In this document: positions 56,874 through 64,000 of the stretch, piece by piece
Layout: each line of letters begins with the position of its first letter
How positions within the stretch are numbered: the stretch's first letter is position 1
NCBI RefSeq assembly: GCF_000385925.1
Contig: NC_021175.1
Span: forward strand, 248,501 to 312,500
Length of the DNA: 64,000 nt
From: Streptococcus cristatus AS 1.3089
GTDB lineage: Bacteria > Bacillota > Bacilli > Lactobacillales > Streptococcaceae
Direction of reading: 5' to 3'
Notes under the pieces: generated by a model
Told to the model about the DNA's origin: nothing
Database searches by the model: none
Seen by the model: the letters and a program-made list of their open reading frames with translations, nothing else
Position numbers and translations under genes: made by a program

Positions 56874-58721
56874 ATGTTTTCCAAGTTAAAAGGATTTTTT
56901 ATTGGACGCCCATTAAAATCTGGGAAAGAGGGCGAGGATGGTCATTTACTGACCAAGATGCAAGCCTTGGCTATGCTCTCCAGTGACGCTTTATCTTCGA
57001 TTGCTTATGGACCAGAGCAGGTTGTTTTGGTCTTGACTTCTGTTTCTATTGGCGCCATTTGGTGGTCGCTTCCCATAGGAATTGTCGTATTGGTTTTATT
57101 AGCGAGTTTAACGATTTCTTACCGTCAGGTTATCCATGCTTACCCTCAAGGAGGAGGAGCTTATATGGTGACGACAGAAAATCTATCTCCAACGGCAGGT
57201 TTGATTGCTGGCGGAAGCTTGCTGGTAGATTACATGTTGACAGTAGCCGTTTCAGTCGCTTCTGGAGCGGACGCAATTACCTCTGCAATTCCTGTCTTAC
57301 ATCCTTACAATTTACATATTTCCATTTTCCTAGTTCTCTTGTTGATGCTAATGAATCTCCGAGGATTAAAAGAATCGGCCACTTCCTTGATGATTCCTGT
57401 CTATCTTTTTATTGTCAGCACCTTATTGTTGATTGGTTTTGGTTTTGTGAAAATCCTGACAGGAAATTTAGACTATCACGCAACTGCGCGGATTGGTAGT
57501 CCGATTGCTGGAGTAAGTTTGATCTTACTGCTTCGTGCTTTCACCAGCGGCTCTGCTTCCTTGACAGGAGTGGAAGCTATTTCCAATTCGGTTCCCTTTT
57601 TCAAGAAACCAAAAGCCCATAATGCCGCAGCTACCCTCTCGATTATGGCTTTCATCCTAGGTATCATGTTTGCGGGCATTACCTTCTTGAATTATTGGAT
57701 TGGCATCGTGCCTGTCAAAGGTGTAACGACCTTGGCTCAGATGGCGCAAGCAATTTTGGGGACTTCTCCTCTTGGTCTTATCTTGTTCTATGTTTTCCAA
57801 TTGTCGACTGCTTTGATCTTAGCAGTGGCAGCCAATACAGGCTTTTCAGCCTTTCCGATGCTCTCCTACAATATGGCTAAGAATAAATACATGCCTCATA
57901 TGTACATGGAAAAAGGAGATCGTCTCAGCTATTCTAATGGTATTTTCACTTTGGCTTTTGGGGCCATTGCTCTTTTGTTCATCTTTAAGGGAAATACAGA
58001 ACGCTTGATTCCCCTGTACACGATTGGCGTGTTCGTACCTTTTGCTCTCTCCCAGACGGGTATGGTTGTCCATTGGAAGAAAAAATATGGAAATAATTTC
58101 TTGAAGCATTCGATTGCGAATATCCTTGGAGCGATCATTTGTTACGGGATTGTCCTTATCTTGCTCTTGTTCCGTCTTCAAGATATTTGGCCTTTCTTCC
58201 CTATTATCATTGTCTTGACTTGGCTGTTTTTATCTATCAAGCAGCACTATAATAGAGTCGCTAAACAGTTGAGATTGCATGACCATATTGAGCGTCAGAA
58301 CTATACTGGTAATACAGTAATTGTCCTGGTCGGGAATGTCACCCGAGTCAGTGTTGGTGCGATGAGCTATGCTCGCAGTATCGGAGATGAGGTCGTGGCG
58401 ATGCACGTTTCAACAGCAGAAACTGCTGAAAAAGATGCTGAAGTCGCCGAGGAATTTGCGAACTACTTCCCTGATATTCGCTTTGAGACAGTTACGACTA
58501 GCTACCGCAATATCATTAGTCCGACAGTTCAGTATGTGATTAAAGTGGCCAAGCGAGCCAAAAAAGAAGGCCGAACAGTGACGGTCCTAGTACCTCAGTT
58601 TATACCTAAAAAGAGATGGCAAAATGTCCTGCATAACCAGATGAGCTTGAAATTGAAATACTATCTGAAATGGTATGAGGATGTCGTGGTTGCAAGCTAT
58701 TCTTATCACTTAAAAGAATGA
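56874..58721 (+). CDS. KimA-like APC-family potassium importer
   Basis: The 615-residue protein begins MFSKLKGFFIGRPLKSGKEG, then ALAMLSSDALSSIAYGPEQV, with about 12 transmembrane helices to residue 460 and a C-terminal USP-like cytoplasmic domain (480-615). It resembles Bacillus KimA (YdaO) along its length, including SYRQVIHAYPQGGGAY and LTGVEAISN. KimA is a high-affinity H+/K+ symporter inhibited by c-di-AMP. An amino acid permease role cannot be excluded. ATG 56874 follows AAAGGAGGAAC. It is monocistronic. Confidence 0.82.
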   Translation: MFSKLKGFFIGRPLKSGKEGEDGHLLTKMQALAMLSSDALSSIAYGPEQVVLVLTSVSIGAIWWSLPIGIVVLVLLASLTISYRQVIHAYPQGGGAYMVTTENLSPTAGLIAGGSLLVDYMLTVAVSVASGADAITSAIPVLHPYNLHISIFLVLLLMLMNLRGLKESATSLMIPVYLFIVSTLLLIGFGFVKILTGNLDYHATARIGSPIAGVSLILLLRAFTSGSASLTGVEAISNSVPFFKKPKAHNAAATLSIMAFILGIMFAGITFLNYWIGIVPVKGVTTLAQMAQAILGTSPLGLILFYVFQLSTALILAVAANTGFSAFPMLSYNMAKNKYMPHMYMEKGDRLSYSNGIFTLAFGAIALLFIFKGNTERLIPLYTIGVFVPFALSQTGMVVHWKKKYGNNFLKHSIANILGAIICYGIVLILLLFRLQDIWPFFPIIIVLTWLFLSIKQHYNRVAKQLRLHDHIERQNYTGNTVIVLVGNVTRVSVGAMSYARSIGDEVVAMHVSTAETAEKDAEVAEEFANYFPDIRFETVTTSYRNIISPTVQYVIKVAKRAKKEGRTVTVLVPQFIPKKRWQNVLHNQMSLKLKYYLKWYEDVVVASYSYHLKE

Positions 58722-58750
58722 GCGATTGCCTTTGATTAATGAGAAAAAGA

Positions 58751-58924
58751 GCGTGGGACAGAAATCGGTAATTCGTTAGAATTCGATTTCGTCGTCCCAC
58801 CTCCGCACAGTTGAGTAGGGCTGTAAAAGCTGATGAAATCAGCGTAGTAGAGCCCACTCAACCACTGCGTCTTGCTCGACAATCCAAAGACAATTGAGAG
58901 GCTAGGACTTTTGTCCCAGCCTCC
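58751..58924 (-). repeat. Intergenic three-stem repeat, copy 6
   Basis: Full ~174-bp copy in minus orientation between the convergent KimA-like and exporter-like genes. Both ends run into T tracts on their exit strand (TTTTT after the right end on the plus strand), so it should act as a bidirectional terminator. Confidence 0.9.
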
Positions 58925-58954
58925 TTTTTATTATTTATTGGAAATGGCACAGAG

Positions 58955-59920
58955 CTAATTTGCTTGCACCTTTTGGTAATTTTGATAAAATTCTACCTTG
59001 ATCTTAATAAAAGTCTCCAAGTCTCGTAAAAGTTGTAGGAGCGTGGCACGAGTTTCAAATTCTTGCCGGGTCTTAGGGAGAGGGCGTTCGCGAAAAACAG
59101 TTAAGCAGGTTTCGATTTCTTCAACCAGCTCGTGAGCAGGATTTTCTTGACTGAGCTGTTGGGCTGTCTTGGAGAACAGACGGGCCAAAATCAAGCTCTC
59201 ACTGGCTGCCAACTGGCAGTTGTTGATGTTGCCTGCCATGTCTTCTAGAATGCGATTTTGGGCCTGCCGCATTTCAAAATAGTGAATGTGGTAGTTGGTC
59301 TGATGAAAGAGATGGTTGGAATGGTCCAGATAAACTAGTTGTAAGGCTCCTTGAAGGATAGTATCTAGTTCCTTGATTAGAGTCGCATCGTTTCGGCCGT
59401 CTCCAGCTTTCAAAAAATATTCAAAACGCAACAGAATTTTCTTCAGTTGCTTTTCGACTTGAACACGATAGTTCTCGATATCTTGCTGGTTCGAAGTCAT
59501 ATAAAAGTTGGCTAGGAGAGCGAATCCTGTTCCGATAAGGAAAACAGCCATTTCATTGGCCAAAAGAGACCAAGAAACGGAATGGGCCAGCAGCAGATGG
59601 GTGACCAAAACTGTGCTGGGGGTGATGCCTATTTCCCAGCCAAAGAGATAAGCCAAGGGAACGTAGAGTAGGATATAAATCCCTAAGCTCCAAAGGTTAA
59701 ACCCCAAAAGGATGAAAGCTAAGCTCCCGATGGCTAGTGCTAAAATAGTAGACAAGAGGCGGTTGCGGGCTAGTTTGATAGTGCTTCTGCGGGTGTCGGA
59801 AACGCTGAGGATGGCAATGATACCGGCTGATATAGCATTGCTTAGACCTAAAAAAGCAGCTAGAGCCGCAGCAAGACATGTTGCAAGAGCTAGTTTGATG
59901 GTACGTTGGAGGAGAGGCAT
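58955..59920 (-). CDS. Aromatic acid exporter (ArAE/DUF939) family membrane protein
   Basis: The 321-residue protein has an N-terminal ArAE-like membrane domain with about six helices (residues 10-145, including AISAGIIAILSVSDTRRST) and a helical cytoplasmic part (150-321). It resembles YqjA-type DUF939 proteins of Firmicutes. Transport of aromatic acids or polyamine-like compounds is proposed for relatives, but the substrate here is unknown. Confidence 0.82.
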   Translation of the reverse strand: MPLLQRTIKLALATCLAAALAAFLGLSNAISAGIIAILSVSDTRRSTIKLARNRLLSTILALAIGSLAFILLGFNLWSLGIYILLYVPLAYLFGWEIGITPSTVLVTHLLLAHSVSWSLLANEMAVFLIGTGFALLANFYMTSNQQDIENYRVQVEKQLKKILLRFEYFLKAGDGRNDATLIKELDTILQGALQLVYLDHSNHLFHQTNYHIHYFEMRQAQNRILEDMAGNINNCQLAASESLILARLFSKTAQQLSQENPAHELVEEIETCLTVFRERPLPKTRQEFETRATLLQLLRDLETFIKIKVEFYQNYQKVQAN

Positions 59921-60089
59921 AAGCTTCTTTCTATTAAATAAAGTTTTTTCTATTATATCATGATTAGTCGAAGACTTGTGAGAACAAATATGTCAATGTG
60001 TAAATTGAAGGAAGCTGCTGTTTTATAGATGGTCAAAAGCATAGTAGGAAGGCTGGACTTGAAAAGTCGGGTTGCCTAGGTGAAATTTT

Positions 60090-60118
60090 TTGACTAGACG
60101 GCAAATTTATCGTACAAT
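60090..60118 (+). promoter_or_regulatory. rpoE promoter
   Basis: TTGACT (60090-60095) and TACAAT (60113-60118), spacer 17 bp, 58 bp before the chosen start. Confidence 0.8.
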
Positions 60119-60176
60119 AGAAAGTAGCGAAAAAAATGCCTGGCTAAATGCCTGTGTAATCTTAAGGAGAATAACT

Positions 60177-60767
60177 TTGGAATTAGAAGTATTTGCAGGA
60201 CAAGAAAAAAGTGAGCTTTCGATGATTGAGGTAGCACGTGCCATCTTAGAATTGCGCGGGCGTGACCATGAAATGTATTTCGATGAGCTTGTTAATGAAA
60301 TTCAAAATTATCTGGAGAAATCAAATAGCGAAATCCGAGAAGCACTGCCTCTATTTTATACAGAACTGAATGTAGATGGCAGTTTCATCCCACTTGGTGA
60401 CAATAAATGGGGTCTTCGTTCTTGGTATGCGATTGACGAAGTCGATGAAGAAATCATCGCTTTGGAAGAAACAGACGAGGAAGATGAGCCTAAGAAACGC
60501 AAGAAAAAACGTGTTAATGCCTTTATGGATGGCGACGAAGATGCGATTGATTACAGCGATGATGATCCTGAAGATGAGGACTCTTATGAAGAGGATCCAG
60601 CTCTTTCATATGATGAAGATAACCCAGATGATGAAAAGAGTGAGGTTGAAGCCTACGATGCTGAAATCAATGAAATAGCTCCAGATGATCTCGGCGAAGA
60701 AGTTGAGTTAAATGAAGAAGACGATGAATATTCTGACGATGATCAGGATGTTGAAGACGAAGAATAA
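60177..60767 (+). CDS. rpoE: DNA-directed RNA polymerase delta subunit
   Basis: The 196-residue protein [20 protein letters not shown] has the N-terminal HARE-HTH domain (residues 1-90, with [14 protein letters not shown] and KWGLRSWY) and a long Asp/Glu-rich disordered tail (95-196) interrupted by KKRKKKR. Delta speeds RNA polymerase recycling. The start is the TTG at 60177 behind AAGGAGA, supported by the streptococcal N-terminus; the longer frame begins inside the promoter. Confidence 0.95.
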   Translation: MELEVFAGQEKSELSMIEVARAILELRGRDHEMYFDELVNEIQNYLEKSNSEIREALPLFYTELNVDGSFIPLGDNKWGLRSWYAIDEVDEEIIALEETDEEDEPKKRKKKRVNAFMDGDEDAIDYSDDDPEDEDSYEEDPALSYDEDNPDDEKSEVEAYDAEINEIAPDDLGEEVELNEEDDEYSDDDQDVEDEE

Positions 60768-60775
60768 TAATCAAG

Positions 60776-60806
60776 AAACAACTGCTTTTTGAAGCAGTTG
60801 TTTTTG
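60776..60806 (+). terminator. Terminator after rpoE
   Basis: AAACAACTGC pairs with GCAGTTGTTT around a TTTTTGAA loop, followed by Ts. Confidence 0.9.
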
Positions 60807-60853
60807 CGTTCTAACATGTCATAAAAAGTCCCTGAGATGTCTCAAATTTTTTT

Positions 60854-60877
60854 GTTAGGAACCAGTTAGGGTATAAA
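60854..60877 (+). promoter_or_regulatory. comX promoter region with tandem GTTAGG repeats
   Basis: GTTAGG occurs at 60854-60859 and 60865-60870, an 11-bp period (one helical turn), just before a TATAAA -10-like box (60872-60877). There is no -35 consensus, as expected for an activator-dependent promoter. Binding by the competence regulator ComE is a guess; the repeats do not match the pneumococcal ComE consensus. Confidence 0.45.
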
Positions 60878-60956
60878 ATAGACAGGATAGGGAGAGGGTC
60901 ACTAAAGAAGAAGCTTTTCTTGTAGAATCATATTATCAAGGAATAAAGGAGAAAAA

Positions 60957-61439
60957 ATGAACTTCAAGGAACGCTATGAGAAAGTGCAGTGGATTGTTCG
61001 GCGCTGTGCACGGGATTATTATGTACATTTATGGGAGAATAGTGATTGGGAACAAGAAGGGATGTTGATCTATCACCAGCTGGAAGAAAGCCATCCAGAT
61101 ATCAGTCAAGACGAAAGTCGCCTCTATCGCTACTTCAAGACAAAATTCCGCAATCATATTCATGACATCCTTCGCAAGCAAGAGAGTCAAAAACGGTGCT
61201 TTGATCGCCAGTCCTATGAGGAAGTCAGCACCATTAGTCATAGACTGAGTCAGCGAGAACTAGCTTTAGATGATTTGGTTGCTCTTCGCAGCTTGCTAGC
61301 AGCCTACACCTCGGGCTTAAATGAAGAACAATTAGATCTATACCACCGCTTGTTAGGCGACGAACGCTTCAAGGGCCGGAAAAGTCTGTTGCTCGAATTG
61401 AGGGACTACTTATCAGATTTTTCTGGGACGCTTTTATAG
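60957..61439 (+). CDS. comX: Competence-specific sigma factor ComX/SigX
   Basis: The 160-residue ECF-like sigma factor contains YYVHLWENSDWEQEGMLIYHQL (region 2, core DWEQEGM), RYFKTKFRNHIHDILRKQESQKR (core KTKFRN and RKQESQKR) and a C-terminal region 4-like helix with ERFKGRKSLLLELRDYL. It directs RNA polymerase to late competence genes (cin-box promoters). AAGGAGAAAAA precedes the ATG. Location immediately upstream of an rRNA operon is the classical streptococcal site; many strains carry a second copy at another rrn. Confidence 0.93.
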   Translation: MNFKERYEKVQWIVRRCARDYYVHLWENSDWEQEGMLIYHQLEESHPDISQDESRLYRYFKTKFRNHIHDILRKQESQKRCFDRQSYEEVSTISHRLSQRELALDDLVALRSLLAAYTSGLNEEQLDLYHRLLGDERFKGRKSLLLELRDYLSDFSGTLL

Positions 61440-61565
61440 AGGTTAAAGACAAAAGGGAGAGGCGAGTATAGGTAACCTTTCCTTTTTGAATGTTGATTTA
61501 TCAATGATTTTGTGGGTGTTAGGGAATAAAATTGCAAAAAAAGATAAAAAAGTTTCAAAAAAGTG

Positions 61566-61594
61566 TTGACAAGATATTGGATAGGTGATATACT
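61566..61594 (+). promoter_or_regulatory. rRNA operon promoter
   Basis: TTGACA (61566-61571), 17-bp spacer, TATACT (61589-61594), preceded by an A/T-rich UP-like tract. The leader to the 16S gene is about 140 nt. Confidence 0.9.
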
Positions 61595-61743
61595 GATATA
61601 GTTGTCGCTTGAGAGGGCGACAAAGACCTTTGAAAACTGAACAAGACGAACCAATGTGCAGGGCACTACAACTTTAGTTGTAGTACTGAACAATGAAAAA
61701 ACAATAAATCTGTCAGTGACAGAAATGAGTGAGAACTCAAACT

Positions 61744-63302
<1,559 letters not shown>

Positions 63303-63348
63303 AAAATGGAAGCCATTGGTCGTCATGTTTAGTTTTGAGAGGTCTTGT

Positions 63349-63421
63349 GGGGCCTTAGCTCAGCTGGGAGAGCGCCTGCTTTGCACGCAGGAGGTCAGCG
63401 GTTCGATCCCGCTAGGCTCCA
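63349..63421 (+). tRNA. tRNA-Ala (anticodon TGC)
   Basis: A 73-nt cloverleaf: acceptor GGGGCCT pairs with AGGCTCC, D arm AGCTCAGCTGGGAGAGC, anticodon stem-loop CCTGC-TTTGCAC-GCAGG with TGC at 63382-63384, T arm with GGTTCGATCC. CCA is not encoded. It lies in the 16S-23S spacer, as in most streptococcal rrn operons. Confidence 0.97.
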
Positions 63422-63549
63422 TTAGGATAGTGATGACTATTCTAAACTTGTCCATTGAAAATTGAATAACTATATCAAATAGTAACAAGAAAATAAACCG
63501 AAAACGCTGTGAATATTAATGAGTTTAAGACTGAAAGGTCTAAAAATAA

Positions 63550-64000
63550 GGTTAAGTTAGTAAGGGCGCACGGTGGATGCCTTGGCACTAGGAGCCGAAG
63601 AAGGACGTGACAAACGACGAAATGCCTCGGGGAGCTGTAAGTAAGCGCAGATCCGGGGATGTCCGAATGGGGGAACCCAGCAGGTACTACCTGTTACCCA
63701 TCTCTGTTAAGGAGATGAGGAGGAAGACGCAGTGAACTGAAACATCTAAGTAGCTGCAGGAAGAGAAAGCAAAAGCGATTGCCTTAGTAGCGGCGAGCGA
63801 AACGGCAGGAGGGCAAACCGAAGAGTTTACTCTTCGGGGTTGTAGGACTGCAAAGTGGACTCAGATTTTATAGAAGAATGACATGGGAAGGTCAGCCAAA
63901 GAGAGTAAGAGCCTCGTATTTTAAATAGAATCTGTACCTAGCAGAATCCTGAGTACGGCGGGACACGCGAAATCCCGTCGGAATCTGGGAGGACCATCTC
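63550..64000 (+). rRNA. rrl: 23S ribosomal RNA, 5-prime part (cut by window edge)
   Basis: The sequence from GGTTAAGTTAGTAAGGGCGC with CACGGTGGATGCCTTGGC matches the 23S 5-prime end. About 451 bases are present before the right edge. Confidence 0.96.

Noticed and set aside
58606..58857. Open frames over repeat copies 5 and 6 encoding near-identical peptides (e.g. LLNCAEVGRRNRILTNYRFLSH-like)
   Set aside because: The shared peptide is the translation of the structured repeat itself; there is no ribosome site or codon signature, so it is not a protein family.

Overview
The window is low-GC Firmicute DNA, almost certainly a Streptococcus chromosome. The evidence is the competence sigma factor ComX directly upstream of an rRNA operon, a CtsR-ClpC pair, an HrcA/CIRCE heat-shock operon, RNase J with the RNA polymerase epsilon subunit, Mini-RNase III beside cysS, and a streptococcal 16S sequence. 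Histidine-degradation genes and clpL suggest the sanguinis/gordonii group; species cannot be fixed by eye. Apart from hutU at the left edge and 23S rRNA at the right edge, most genes are complete. No prophage, IS element, plasmid or CRISPR array was seen.

Layout. 1-1.7 kb: divergent hutU/hutI. 1.8-4.1 kb: minus-strand trio of a GT2-GtrA fusion, a NAGPA-type phosphodiester glycosidase and a small membrane protein. 4.5-9 kb: sstT, an MscS channel, then a WYL regulator with GyrI-like and ClbS/DfsB-like proteins. 9-14.4 kb: hrcA-grpE-dnaK-dnaJ with two CIRCE operators and structured spacers. 15-16.4 kb: a TetR/DNA alkylation repair pair. 16.4-20.8 kb: rnjA-rpoY diverging from tsaB-rimI-tsaD. 20.8-26.4 kb: azlCD, a methyltransferase, a MerR/TipA-type regulator, NUDIX, flavoprotein and aldo/keto reductase genes. 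26.7-31.8 kb: rpsO, glmS and clpL, each with a notable leader. 32-38.7 kb: AraC, VOC, ctsR-clpC (clpC frameshifted), GNAT, and an ECF S component with a DUF4430 lipoprotein. 39-42 kb: nadR-pnuC-nrtR-like NAD salvage operon. 42-48 kb: lipoprotein, dusB-hslO, trxA, a frameshifted aquaporin gene and a frameshifted membrane-protein gene. 48-61 kb: pepF, pnp, cysE, nucleoside phosphorylase, RibD-C/DHFR-like protein, cysS-mrnC, a KimA-like potassium importer, an aromatic acid exporter-like protein, rpoE and comX. 61.7-64 kb: 16S, tRNA-Ala(TGC), start of 23S.

Themes. Stress proteostasis is concentrated here (HrcA, GrpE, DnaK, DnaJ, ClpL, CtsR, ClpC, Hsp33, thioredoxin). RNA-turnover enzymes are also clustered (RNase J, PNPase, Mini-III). 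The most interesting signals are non-coding: a clpL leader built from three equally spaced AUG-UAA modules, a six-copy ~174-bp intergenic element with three stem-loops, a long double-stranded leader before pnp, a closed multi-stem leader before dnaK, a glmS start codon separated from its Shine-Dalgarno by a hairpin, and a pseudoknot-capable rpsO leader. Three single-base indels in short homopolymers break clpC, the aquaporin gene and a membrane-protein gene; these are either real mutations or assembly errors. All structures and motifs were found by reading; none was computed.
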